Shown: piece by piece, positions 1 through 34,026 of the stretch
How positions within the stretch are numbered: the first letter of the stretch is position 1
Layout: each line of letters starts with the position of its first letter
Assembly: GCA_964035545.1 (NCBI GenBank)
Contig: OZ037765.1
Coordinates: 18,966,698 to 19,030,697 of the forward strand
Reading direction: 5' to 3'
DNA: 64,000 nucleotides
DNA from: Bugula neritina
Lineage: Eukaryota; Bryozoa; Gymnolaemata; Cheilostomatida; Bugulidae
The notes under the pieces: model-generated
The model's input: only the letters and a program-made list of their open reading frames with translations
Told to the model about the DNA's origin: nothing
The model's database searches: none
Made by a program: the position numbers and the translations under genes

Positions 1-904
1 TTTTACCTTTTTCACACACACTTACAATTAATAATAATAATATTAATAATAATAATAATAATATTCAACTAGTTTAACATAATTTACTTAGACTGTATCT
101 ACATTTTATCAGGTTAACTCTAAAGTTTTTGTTATAATATTTTACATATTTCCACACATAACTGTACTATAACTACAATAATGTTGAGTTTGTTGAACAT
201 ATTTTATCTCTACAGATTTCATGGTAATGCATGATATTAAAGATAAGAAGAGACAAGCTGATTATTTCTATGTAGTATCAGTACACCTCGACTCTACTAG
301 ATTAGCATCTTAGATTAAAAAGAGTTTGAGGGTTGATCGAAACTCTACAGTATTAATTGTTTGCATACCCTAAAAGAAAATCTCTTGGTGTCATGTAAAG
401 AAACACCATGCTCCAGTTTTATGATCCAGCTGTTGTTGAATAAAAGTTATCCACATGCGTGGATATTTATGCTAAGGATGACTTCAGCTTTTGATATGTA
501 GAAAATAATTTCACAGGATTCAAAACTGTTCTAATGTTATAACATAATTTGTTTATGCATTGTGTAGAAGCAATTGTGCACAAGCAAATAAAGCTCTTTA
601 ATAATGACCTGACTAGGCAAGAAGTTGAGATTGAGATTTGCTTGAATTGTTAGTGGATTTGTTTTTTCATGTCTTCCACTGAGCTGATCCTAATTTTATC
701 TTAACTAAATTACTATTAAATTATAAATACATTGCAACTACTAACCCTGCTAAACAAAACGCATAAAGAGTTTACACTAATGCAAAATGTGATCAGCTTA
801 CATAGATGAAAGCTAGCATATATCTAACTCCCACTTTGAGGAGTCCATTGATGAAATCAAAAGCATGCTGTAAAGTTATGATTAACTCAGTGAAAGACAA
901 TTTT
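1..904. other. AT-rich non-coding stretch, nothing recognised
   Basis: No open frame, RNA gene or known repeat could be recognised. A short ATT/AAT-rich run lies at the left edge (about 28-63). Confidence 0.6.
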
Positions 905-1235
905 AAGTAAAAATGGCACAGCTAAAAATGGCATGGTAATAATGGCACAGGTAATAATGGCACAGGTAATAATGGCACAAATGGAAAGGTAGGTAAAACT
1001 GGCATGCTAATGCTAAATTTTCCCAACCCCCAAACGCAAACCCCCTACTCGAAACTCAAGCCCTCAACCCTTAAACCCCAACCCCAAACTCAAACCCCCA
1101 TCTCCAAACCTGAACCTCCTATTCCAAACCTCCTACCAAAAATCCTAATAATGCAAATTTGCCATTTTTACCTACTTTCCACCTGTGCCATTATAACCTG
1201 TGCTATTATTACCTGTGCAATTTTTACCGGTCACC
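905..1235. repeat. Palindromic minisatellite element (GGTAATAATGGCACA-type units)
   Basis: Left side (about 911-1003) has several copies of a roughly 15-bp unit GGTAATAATGGCACA. Right side (about 1150-1230) carries the same unit inverted, read as TGTGCCATTATTACC-like words. Between them is a C- and A-rich core of about 120 bp rich in CCCAAAC-like words. The inverted arrangement around a unique core looks like a foldback or non-autonomous element. Single-sided relatives of the same unit occur near 22785-22860 and 36510-36570, so the family is dispersed. Its mobility mechanism is not visible. Confidence 0.6.
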
Positions 1236-1287
1236 ATCTACTAATATATCATAAAACTTAAAGCAGTACCTATAGTCGTGTAATCAT

Positions 1288-1507
1288 AGGGAGCAGCTGT
1301 GGTCTAAGGGTTAGAGCATTTGCGTAGTAAGCATAAAGTCATGGGTTCAAAATCCGACTACGGCCATTGGTGATGTTAGGAAGAGCATCCAGTCATAATT
1401 GCTCCTGTGACCCATCTGAATAAATTCTTGCCCAATTTAATAGAAAAATCCTTCCCATCAGAGCTTTCTCACTGGGAAGGTGACTATAAACTTCTGTGAG
1501 TTTTTTC
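1288..1507 (+). mobile_element. tRNA-derived SINE, full length with target-site duplication
   Basis: The 5' part looks like a tRNA gene: GGGAGCAGCTGTGGTC opening, an A-box-like TGGTCTAAGG segment and a B box GGTTCAAAATCC near 1344. A body follows with GTTAGGAAGAGCATCCAG (about 1375-1393), a motif like that in 3' domains of several invertebrate SINEs, and the element ends in GTGAGTTTTTTC. It is bounded by 15-bp direct repeats with one mismatch (1273-1287 and 1508-1522), as expected of LINE-mediated insertion. The tRNA head continues into unrelated sequence, so this is a SINE and not a functional tRNA gene. Related copies sit in introns of esterase copies A and C. Confidence 0.85.
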
Positions 1508-1522
1508 TAGTCGTGTAACCAT

Positions 1523-3590
1523 CTATTTTTATTTAACAGTAAGCTCCCAGATGTGTGTTTATTCAATTGCAGGCCCCATGGTCAATGACCTCATACTCAG
1601 CATTCCGGAACGTCTAGTAACTCAAAACATAATATAACAATTAGGATGAACTATATCATCTCCCAGACAGATTAATGATCATTAAAATATGCTCACTGAA
1701 GCAAATTTATGTTTTAAAACTTACTAGAGGTTGCTGGCATTGACAACTTATTTGTGATAGGAGTAATGTGTAAATAATTAAACATTTATATGCACATTTG
1801 CTTATTGAGAGTTGATTAAAAATAGATATTGCTGTGATTATCATCATTTGTTTTTATGTTTCATTGAGATAGTTGCCTGGAACTTCATTCATTGAATAAG
1901 TACATACGTACTGGCTATAACTGGTTGAACTATAGCATATTATTATATAGTAATTATATTATGGCTGGCCAAGCATTGATAACTGTTATCAACAGCTCCT
2001 CAAATTTAGCAAGCACACATCAAAATTTATATCAAAAATAGATGCTTCATAACCTAAAATGTCTAGATTTGCGTTAGCCTTATAATACAGTGCATTAGCA
2101 CCAGAATTTGCAATGCAGTAGCTTGCCAACTTGGTGTAAGTTAGGCAAGTGGTGGAGCCATGCTTTTAGCCAGCAGTTTAGGATGCAAGCTTCTATATTA
2201 TTATCAATATATTATGCCTTAAATGATAAAATCTCAGCTGAAACTTTATATTGTATAAGTGGCATATTGTTGTTTATTAGATTTTAAAAAAAAATGGCAC
2301 ACTGATGAAAATAATAATACTTTACAGCTATATATTGCTATACATGTAGACATATTATAGACATAATGCAGCAGACCACAACTATATGCAAAAACAGGTG
2401 GCACAGATATATAAATAGCTATAAAGTATTATATAGCTATAACCAGCCTACAATTTAGATAATTCCAAGGTGTTGATCACTTAGAACCTGACTAGCTGGT
2501 GAGTAACACATAGAAAATATATAACACAGCAAGTTGCAGTCAGCATATGAGCAAACATGTCTGTGAGAAAGACTTCTTCTATCCCTGCTATCTACTACAC
2601 ATTCATAGAAGATAGATAAGTATTTTTACTTTATTATTTTCTAGCAGTTTTCTAAAAGCACAAGTATGCAGAGGTGTTTTGAGTGTAGTGCTAATGCACT
2701 TACCACTAAGACTGTGTAATATAAGCATAGTGTAGGTTAGTGCAGTGCACTGCAGTTGTGACAGCACGGGTGCTGTATGGCACAGATGCCTATGTATTAT
2801 GACTCATTTAATGAAGGGTGAATGGATGGAGGACACAGAAGCAGGCCACAACTCTACCTTTTGTCTATTGCCAACAGTATATTTCTCACAAACTCAAACT
2901 CAAACTGTAACCTATAACTGTAAAAACATCTTGTTAACTTAACATTATTAATCAAAACCGCTGACAAAACTTTTAATTAATAAAGTTAAAAATAAAAGAT
3001 AATATAATAGTTAATACTTACAATTATTTGGACAATAAAGTTTAAGTTGACTGCATCTTTACCATGAGAAAAACTGAGCTAAACTGACTCAAAAACTACT
3101 AGTAAAAAATTATTGCGAAAGCTTTCACAAACAGCTTTCATCACACAATACTTTTCTCAAAGCTACAACAAAAAGCTCCTGCAACAGTAGTTCACGCAAG
3201 TTTTACAGATAGTGACAGTGATACTATATAGTAATTCACGGCTTTTAGCTGCGGCAGCAGTAGTGTTACTATATGTAATTCACAGCTAATACCTGTGGCA
3301 GTGATAATTGTAAGTAGATATTTGCTGTTTTAGTGTCCTGCTACCCAAACAGGACAAAGCGGAGATAGGTGAGAATTTACTGTCTTAGTGCGGAACAATG
3401 TGGATAGAGTAGTATTTGTGATTCATTGTTTGTGTTAGTGCACCAATTTGTCAGGGAAGTGAATTGCAGCATCGGTGAGAGCTTGTTGCTGTTGGTGATC
3501 TACAGCTTCAGTAATCAATAGTAAAGAGGTGTTATGCAAAATTAACTACTGAGTAAATATCATCTACAGTATTTGATGATAGTAATGCTA
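1523..3590. other. Intergenic AT-rich DNA, no gene recognised
   Basis: No supported coding region. Around 3200-3310 an imperfect roughly 65-bp unit (a TACTATAT..GTAATTCAC..GCGGCAG-like sequence) occurs twice in tandem. The one methionine-started frame near 2745-2942 has no recognisable domain and looks like chance. Confidence 0.55.
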
Positions 3591-3593
3591 GAA

Positions 3594-4260
3594 AACAATT
3601 GGAATGACCTAAATTTAAAGTTAAAAGCTAAAAAGCTTGCAAGATACTCGAAATCTCTACTGAATGAAGCTAGAGCTCTATAAGTCAATGTAGGACAAGA
3701 AATAGGGGTAGTAAGCTGAATAAAAAAAACTGAAAGCAGTAGCAGTGACAGTTGTGACAGTAGTTCAGTTGATAAGAAATTTCAATCAAAAATGAAATGG
3801 AAATATCATTCTAGAAATAGTTCTAGACAAAGGGGCCATTATAAAAAATAGGAATATTTTTAGATATGCTGATATAGTTGTAGACACCATAGCAGTAAAA
3901 GTGATAGCGCCTCCTATAGTAAACCAAATAGGAGAAACAAATATTATGTCTTAAGGTTAAACAAAGTGAAGATTATTATGATTCTAGGTCTAGCAGATTT
4001 AGCCTTTTAAAAAAGCGGGAAACACTTGTTATAATTATAAGAGACATGACCACCAAATGAGGGACTGTCCTGGGCATACACATAAAGAATGTTCTAGCAA
4101 GAATTTTAAGCATTGTTGTAGGTCAAGTAGTGGTAGTAGTAATAGAAAGCAGAATTATAAAAAGGAGGATTTGCAAGTTGACTTTATGATAGCTAGGACA
4201 GCATAAGCTAGTACTAATATGGTTCTAAACAAGTTTATAGTGTTATGGTATGGCTAATGT
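3594..4260 (+). pseudogene. Decayed gag-like fragment with a damaged CCHC zinc knuckle
   Basis: Plus-strand frames between stops encode Ser/Arg/Lys-rich stretches (about 3740-3900), then near 4030-4080 a segment with the spacing C-x2-Y-x4-H-x4-C. That is a CCHC retroviral-type zinc knuckle whose second cysteine has become tyrosine. More Cys, Lys and Ser-rich sequence follows up to a stop near 4205. Several in-frame stops interrupt it, no LTRs or pol sequence are visible nearby, and the element class cannot be named. It could also be a decayed cellular CCHC protein. Confidence 0.4.
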
Positions 4261-4557
4261 ATGTATATATCTGAATGTACTCTAAATTTATAGTTGGACA
4301 ATGAAAGTTGCAATTCAGATTTGGGCTTGTGTGTCCAGTGTGTATTCCAAAGAATTGAGCAGCACAATTTCAAACCTTGCAACAGTAGTTGTAGATGGTC
4401 CTAGTGGTATAACCAAGAGAGGCGAAAGGTTGCAGAGGACTCTTAAGCAAAATATCTATATATGTGACAGAGTACCGCACTTTTGCACTCTCACATACAC
4501 ACAGGTATGTACTATATGTATGTATTTACTATTAAAAAGTGTTGTTAAAAATGTGTA

Positions 4558-6364
4558 GCAGAACAAAAGTTGTAGAAATATCAGAATGACTACTGCATGA
4601 AAAATTGCCATCATGAGCAATAAAACACATGATGAGCAGTAATTAGTAATCTAATGCTGTGAAGCTATTTTAGTGTCATATATATAATATAATAAGCTAT
4701 ATGCCATAATGATGACATGTGCTATAAGTGAGTTACTAGAAGAAAAGCAGATGTTTGCTGACTAAAAGCATAGACAGCAAAAACAGGAAGTGTGACAAGA
4801 CAAGGGTGTTTGCTGAGTTGTCCTCCTTCATATTATCTCCCCCTGAACTTTCTGAGGTGGTTGCACATTCAACTACAAAGTAAAATGTAACATGATATTA
4901 GATTGTATGCAGTTGAAACTATATTATTACTTATGCAAAATGTAGTATTTTGATCATTCCTACATATTACACACTACTACAGTGTCTTTATCTTTTTGCT
5001 AAATCTATTCAAATCACCGCCTGCAGTGGCACAGGACAATTCATCATCATTCACTCACATTCTCATTTAGCTACTCACTTAGCTACTCACTTAGCTACTC
5101 ACTTAGCTACTCACTTAGCTACTCACTTAGCTACTCACTTAGCTACAGTTTTTTTAAACCACAGATAGCTTTGTATTCACTATAACAAAGCAATGGTTTT
5201 TGTGACCACAATATAGCTGTCAGCTTTTTATAGCTTGTAGCCAAAAATTATAGCAGCTGAGTTGTTTTATGCTTTCATTCCAGTCTGATGCATTTCTCCA
5301 CTGACTGTGTTATAGTTCTCACTAGTCATTTTTTGATTGAGTTGTAGCATTTTGTACATGGCGCATGTAGATATTTAACTTTTCACTACTACAACCTTAT
5401 ATATTTAATTCGAACCCTTCTCAGGAAGGATAATTATAGAGGTATGTTGAACATTGTTATGCAACAATTTTGTAATGTTTTATGTTCCATTTTTCTTGTC
5501 ATCAATGTCTTTATTATCAAATTGTATTATTGTAGTTTCACGTTGGTTTTAATAAACATCAGCAAAACTCCAGCAGTGCAACCTCTTATCAATAAACTGG
5601 GGTAGAAGTTACACAAAATATATTGCTATTGTATATAATTTTTTACAAGATAATACACTAAAGTCCTCTAAAGAAGCTATTATATCCAGCATAGCATCAT
5701 AATGTATCGGATGACATCATTCAACAATCTATGATTGTTTTCATTTACTGTTGCAGAGAGCTTAAACATAGGACTGGAACTGAAGCTGAAAATTTAACAA
5801 TGTGAAATTCATAAATAGTAGCTGTAACTTCTTTAAGCTACTTTCTTTTGCCACTCCTATGCATATGCAGCAGAAGCATTTTATAGCAAAGTTTAATTAT
5901 ATTGATGTGAAATTACTAATTTAAGTAAAATAGCATAAGCACTATGCCTGTGTTTTAATTAAATGGTGCATTTAGTCATTTCAATTCAAATATCACAAGT
6001 TTCTGAAATTATTCATCTGAAAACTCAAAAGTGGAACTTTCAGTTTAAGCATTTAAAACTGTTGTTATTCAGCAATTTCAAGTTTCACACAGTGCTTTTC
6101 CTATTCAACACTTATTTGTGGGGAGGAAATATACTTAATTTCAAACACTACAATAATGAAAATATGAATGATAAATTTGTTATGTCTTGTTAAAAACCTA
6201 ATTAAACACTTTTCTAAGGTTTGTAGAGATGTTATGAAATACTACTTACTATTAGTAGACATTATTGTGCAATATTCTAAACACCCATTTCATAGGAATC
6301 TATATTTTTTATTGTGTTGCTATTTATTTTATGTATATATGGTTCATGCATGTATTTTATTATG
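4558..6364. other. 3' flank of esterase copy A, partly shared with copies B and C
   Basis: Sequence at about 4560-4945 (including GAAACAGG-like AACAGGAAGTGTGACAAGAC and TTATCTCCCCCTGAACT words) is repeated downstream of copy B (about 36970-37310) and copy C (about 53490-53880). The duplicated segment therefore included downstream DNA. In copy A the block is separated from the stop codon by about 1.3 kb not seen in the other two. No gene was recognised in it; the short plus-strand frames at 5963-6401 have no domain. Confidence 0.6.
5064..5146 (+). repeat. 12-bp minisatellite, about 7 units
   Basis: TTAGCTACTCAC is repeated head to tail about seven times with almost no variation. Confidence 0.9.
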
Positions 6365-6370
6365 TTTATT
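6365..6370 (-). promoter_or_regulatory. Poly(A) signal of esterase copy A
   Basis: AATAAA on the minus strand, 18 nt beyond the copy A stop codon. A second AATAAA-like word follows about 10 nt further on. Placement is plausible but no transcript supports it. Confidence 0.5.
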
Positions 6371-6387
6371 TTGTTTTAAATACTGCG

Positions 6388-29120
<22,733 letters not shown>

Positions 29121-29377
29121 TTTCAGTATCAACAGTTGGAATCCTCAACTCAGAATGAATATTGTTGAGAGTAGAATAGGAAGCCACTTTTCAACAAGTT
29201 TGCATTGCTGGCAACGTGATATTAGGCATTTTAAAATAATTTACTCCCCACTCTATGTCGTAATATATAGTTGTTGAGAGATAGTTAACAGTCTTTGGTA
29301 GATTGCTAGCTACCAAAAGCGTTCAAGCGTTTATGAAACCGCATGGTGTAACTATACGTTACCAAAAGAAAAACTTG

Positions 29378-29682
29378 ACCCCTCATTCACACTTTGCCGT
29401 ATCATACGCCGTAACAGCAAATATCAGCCACTTTTACGAATGTTTGAGTTTCCTGTACGCCGGTGCGATACGTTAAGATCAAGCACTGATTGATTCAAAC
29501 AAGTTGCGGCGAGCTCCTATATTAGACAGGAAAACTTTGTCATGAACCGATTGGATATAAGTGTTCAATGAAGTGTGATAGATGTACCTAATAGCAAACT
29601 TTGAAAACTTCAGCCCGGACATATTAAAAGTGGCTGATATTTGACGTTAGGGTCTATGGTACAACAAGTGTAAATGAGAGGT
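29378..29682. mobile_element. MITE-like element with about 65-bp imperfect inverted ends
   Basis: Left end ACCCCTCATTCACACTTTG and the reverse complement of the right end ACCTCTCATTTACACTTG match. Both continue through a shared AAATATCAGCCACTTTTA block. The 305-bp length, absence of coding capacity and inverted ends suggest a non-autonomous DNA transposon. No convincing target duplication, so the superfamily is not assigned. It lies about 260 bp upstream of the copy A start codon. Confidence 0.65.
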
Positions 29683-29689
29683 TAGACTC

Positions 29690-32430
29690 CATAAACAGCT
29701 TGGTTCCTCGTAATCATATAACCGAATACCAACCGCGCTATATACTTCACTCAGCCTATACTATTTCATTATAGTTATGTTCCGAGAAAAGAGCTCCTCA
29801 TTGCAGTCATGCCTCAAGAAAATAATGATTTAGTTTCTGAAGATACGGATGAGTGTAATAAAAATGTTATAACCATTAACACTAAGCCTATGCTTAAACT
29901 TTCATTGCATGAATGGATATGAAGCGGAAAGATGATGCAATAAGTTCTACAATGAGAAATGTTAGACTTACGCTATTTCTGGTTGTTTTGATTGTTATTT
30001 TTGTTGATACTTTTAAGCGTAGCTTAAGTCTTTTGTTGAGACTTAAGCTACGCTTGAAATTATCAACAAAACTAAGCTTGTAGAATTTCTTAAACATCAG
30101 CCAAGTAAAAATATACAGTGAATTACCTAATATTCTTTCACTCAACTACAATATCCTAGTTTAATAATAAGTCAAGTTATTCTAATAATCACAGACAGTA
30201 GATGTTGCATCCCTAATAATCCTCAAAAATTATATTGCTTATAGATCTTGAAGACAAATACTTAGATATAGTGTATGCCTTCCAGAGACAAATGGGAATA
30301 TGATTGAGGCCTACTTATAACAGTGTATAATTTATGCTGATGTGGTGAAAAAAAATTTCAAAGAGAAACCTAAAGAAGAAAAGTTGTTATTGCGACTAAA
30401 AAACAGTCAATCAATCAATAAGAAAATAAGAATTTTCTACAATATAAAGACTATGATGGACGTTTGGAATACGACGATATTTTGACAAGAATTAAAACTC
30501 AAGGCATATTTAATGCCAATTTTTATATGCAGTTAATTCTATTGCAAAAAACTATTTAATAAACCACACTTTAAAATAATTTATGGTAGTTATGATTTGA
30601 TTAACTGTGTACCATTCTAGTTTAACAAGTTCAAACATGTTTAAACACGCATGTCAAATGTGCTATGAGGTTACAATTGATAGGTTTTCAATAATTTCCC
30701 ACTCATTAGAGAACTCAATATTGAATGTGTCTTTAATGAATACAGAATGTCCTGTAAATAATTCCCTTATTTGAAAAGGTTTTATCTTGCTGAATTTTTT
30801 GGTTTATTATTTTAGAAAAAAAACTTCTTACAATTAGACATTCATAAAGGTACAGGCAAAGCTTCGCTTAAATATCCAATTTTCACACGACCTGAATCTT
30901 AAAAGATGATTTCATGTCTAAAAAAGTACTATCTACAAGTAATGCTTAGTGAGAAAAGATACAAGCCAATTTTACCAGGACTTGGATTCCGTAGAAATAA
31001 TTTTGTGCCTAAAAATAGTATTACAGAGAGGTGATGTTTCAATCAAATATATGATTTATAACATATAATATTTAATAATTTAAATTCCATATGAAACAAT
31101 TTCATATCAAAAAACGAATTCCAGAGGAGTAACTAATTCTTGCCAAAAAATAATATCATAGAGAAGTAATGTTTAGATCAAAGATGCAGTTCTGCCAAAA
31201 TCTAAATTCAATAGGCAAAAATTCGAAATAACTCTGTGTCTAAAATAAATGACAGAAAGGTGATGGTGAAGTCAAAAATATAATTTAAATTTCATAGAAA
31301 ATAACTTTACGTCTCAAAACAAATTCTATAGGAATAATTTTGTATCTAAAAATAATATTACAGAACTGCCATCTCTTTCGAAAGAGTAAATTTTTGTTTA
31401 GTAAATTGAAGTAGGTACCATAAAATCTGTATGTCTATTTCCCTACTGGACATTTTAGGTCCTATCATGGTTGGACGGGGTAGGTACATGGTAAGTAGTC
31501 ACTTATGTGGTCCTGGTCCGGTGAGAAGAATGGTGCAGATTGATTGGCTGCACTTGATCACCTATTCAATTTAATTGGTTAAAGAACTGTTAGTAGCTTG
31601 ACAGATCAAAACCAACTAGTGGTGGATATTTACTATGTTTCTATTATTATAGCATTATCCGAATGGATATTTTTATTCCGTTAAAATAAATAGTCACATC
31701 GGATGAATCCGTTACTATAAGTTATTGCAAATCGCAAACCACAAATAATAGGGCTTTCATTCGCATAATGCATGTGCAGTCATGGAAACGCAGTGATAGA
31801 GGGGCTAATGTTGATGCAAATATTTTTAGCAGTAGCCTAATATGTATCCGAAAGCGCAAATGTTTTAGCTCACCTGTTTCTGTAACTATATAAGTATCAA
31901 AAAGGTATTAGTAAAAGTTTTTGTTTTAGATAAAAACTTTCTAATAAATTGGAATACAATGATTTGTAGATAATCCACCTTTGGTAAACCTCGCACCGGT
32001 TTTTCATAGTTAAAACTGTAGTGACAAAGTAAAAATTTAGTCTTACAAACTCAATACATAATCATAATGATAATCAAGTTCAAAATTTTAATATTAATAG
32101 TATTAGTATTATAACTATTAGTAATGAAATGTTCAACTCAATTATCATTATGATCATGCATTACTATAAATATTAGTAATTATTGTTAGCAGTAGTATTA
32201 CTTTTACTAGGTTTATTATTAGTACTACTGCTAGCAGTAGTACTAGTAGTAATTTGTTTATGTTGCTAAATTTAATAGTATATTAGTAATAGAATTACTA
32301 TTAGTATTACTGCTATTGTCTGTTACCATTTGACTTACACTCACAGTTACTCGAGCTGTTACTCTTCAACTGTCTTAAGTATTGCCATTAACTGCATGTA
32401 AGCTGTTTGTGTTACTATTAGTATTATTAT
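29690..32430. other. Intergenic region upstream of copy A, no gene recognised
   Basis: AT-rich. A 38-codon plus-strand frame starts at 29811 (MPQENNDLVSED...) but has no domain. A perfect hairpin is at 30015-30055. Between about 30980 and 31370 a roughly 110-bp unit with GGAATAATTTTGTATCTAAA and ATATTACAGAGAGGTGATG words recurs degenerately. ATTAGTA-rich simple sequence fills 32080-32330. Confidence 0.5.
30015..30055. repeat. Perfect 17-bp-arm hairpin
   Basis: AAGCGTAGCTTAAGTCT and its exact reverse complement separated by a 7-nt loop. No U-run follows and no gene ends here, so no function is assigned. Confidence 0.7.
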
Positions 32431-32431
32431 T

Positions 32432-32628
32432 AACACACACACAGCACACAGCACACAGCACACAGCACACACAGCACACACAGCACACACAGCACGCAGC
32501 ACACAGCACACAGCACACAGCACACAGCACACAGCACACAGCACACAGCACACAGCACACAGCACACAGCACACAGCACACAGCACACAGCACACAGCAC
32601 ACAGCACACAGCACACAGCACACAGCAC

Positions 32629-32662
<34 letters not shown>
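32432..32662. repeat. (ACACAGC)n minisatellite running into (CA)n
   Basis: About 200 bp of 7-bp ACACAGC units with 9-bp variants, then about 28 bp of CA. All six frames are open across it, hence artefactual proteins. It abuts the left end of the Penelope-like fragment. Confidence 0.95.
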
Positions 32663-32668
<6 letters not shown>

Positions 32669-32675
32669 ACATGAT

Positions 32676-33645
32676 CTAAAAATTACCATTGAAGTAAACA
32701 AGAAAGTGGTCAACTATCTAGATATAAATTTTGACATCAACAAAAGAGTACACAAACCCCATGTAAAACCTAACAGCGAAATCGTATATGTAAACTCTAA
32801 ATCTAACCACCCTCCCCATATCATAAGAAACATCCCACAAGCCATAAACAGCAGGCTTTCCAACCTCTCATCTAACGAAGAAGTGTTTAGTCAAACAACA
32901 AAGATACACCAAGAAGCTCTAACAAAAGTGGGTATAAACACAGCTTAACATTCTAGTCTACATACACTACTAGCAGACCAAAAAGAGGAAGAAGATGAAA
33001 TATCACATGGTATAACCCCCTTTTTCCAAAAGTGTAACAAGTTACCTGGGAAAGCAATTTTTTAGAATCCTGGAGGAAGAAATACCCAGAGATCACAAAC
33101 TCTACAAAATTTTCAACAAAAACAACATAAAACTCAGTTACAGTTGCTGCAGAAATTTGAACATAATCAACAGCCACAATAAAAAATTACTCAACCCAGA
33201 AATCCAACCTCCTCGAGAATGTAACTGCAGAAGCAACATGGTGTGCCCCCTAGATGGAAAATGCCTCACAAAGTGCATCATATACCAAGCTACAGTTACA
33301 ACTAAAGATGGCAACCAACCCCAAACCTACGTGGGAACATCAGAAACATAATTCAAAACCAGATTATACAACCACAAATCAACTTTCAACAACAAAACAA
33401 AAAAGACCCATACTGAATTGAGCAAATACATTTGGGAATTAAAAGACAAGAACACTAATTTTAACATAACATGGAAAATTATGAAAAAGACAAACTCATA
33501 AAACAAAGTTACTAAAAGGTGCAACCTATGCCTATAGGAAAAGTATTTCATAGTATACCAGTCCAGTACATCTTCCCTTGATAACAGGAATGAGATTTTA
33601 TCCACATGCAGACATGCACAAAAGCACTACTTGGGCAACGTTACA
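32676..33645 (+). pseudogene. Penelope-like retroelement 3' fragment: RT C-terminal region and GIY-YIG endonuclease
   Basis: First part (about 32676-32948) encodes KVVNYLDINFD, KPNSEIVYV and SNHPPHIIRNIPQAI, the segment that follows the RT palm in Penelope-like elements. After a stop and frameshift, about 33010-33645 encodes a basic HKLYKIFNKNNIKLSYS stretch, a Cys motif C-x-C...C-x5-C (CNCRSNMVCPLDGKC), then IIYQATV and TYVG with R-x2-NH-x4-F and ELSKYIWELKD, matching a GIY-YIG endonuclease with its zinc-binding insert. The RT catalytic region is absent, cut off at the microsatellite. Stops and at least one frameshift make it dead. The hammerhead motif at 33773 fits the 3' end of such elements. 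Confidence 0.82.
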
Positions 33646-33772
33646 TAACAATTCAAGCACTTATTACCTATTATATATTAGCTTTTTTCCATTGAATAAC
33701 TAGCTTTATAGTCTAATCCTTTTACAATTGGAATGCTTTATAGATTGTATTTATTTATTTATTTTTAGTCTG

Positions 33773-33817
33773 ACACCTGACGAGAGCAGTTTACCGTACG
33801 AAACTATTTAGTCGTGT
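33773..33817 (+). ncRNA. Degenerate type I hammerhead ribozyme of the Penelope-like element
   Basis: Stem I ACAC/GTGT (33773-33776 with 33814-33817), core CTGACGA (33777-33783), GAAA (33800-33803), short stem III CT/AG with ATTT loop (804-811) and the UC cleavage dinucleotide (33812-33813). Stem II GAGCAG-TTTA-CCGTAC pairs only in part, so self-cleavage is doubtful. Penelope-like elements are known to carry such motifs. Confidence 0.7.
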
Positions 33818-33944
33818 GAGATTTTTTTTAAATAAAAAATATATATCTTTAACAATCTGAAAGCACTACATTATATTAGCTCTGTCACTTGTGATATCGA
33901 GCACTTTAATTTACAGGAACTCCAACTAGATTGACAATCAGCAT

Positions 33945-33947
<3 letters not shown>

Positions 33948-34016
<69 letters not shown>
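33948..34016. repeat. (TA)n microsatellite
   Basis: About 70 bp of TA leading directly into the hammerhead palindrome. Confidence 0.95.

Positions 34017-34026
<10 letters not shown>

Noticed and set aside
1020-1130. Telomere-like C-rich repeats (CCCAAAC words)
   Set aside because: Irregular, not a fixed hexamer or heptamer; part of the foldback element core.
1288-1365. Possible tRNA gene
   Set aside because: Boxes A and B are present, but the fold is not a clean cloverleaf, and the sequence runs into a SINE body with a target duplication.
5064-5146. CRISPR-like short repeats
   Set aside because: Twelve-bp units with no spacers; a minisatellite in animal DNA.
29811-29924. Small 38-codon plus-strand gene or first exon
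   Set aside because: No splice partner, domain or conservation visible.
32359-32713. Cys-rich (CCVLCAV) and His-Ser-Thr repeat frames
   Set aside because: Artefacts of the ACACAGC minisatellite, open in all frames.
33327-33605. Minus-strand 92-codon hydrophobic frame
   Set aside because: Antisense of the Penelope-like GIY-YIG region.
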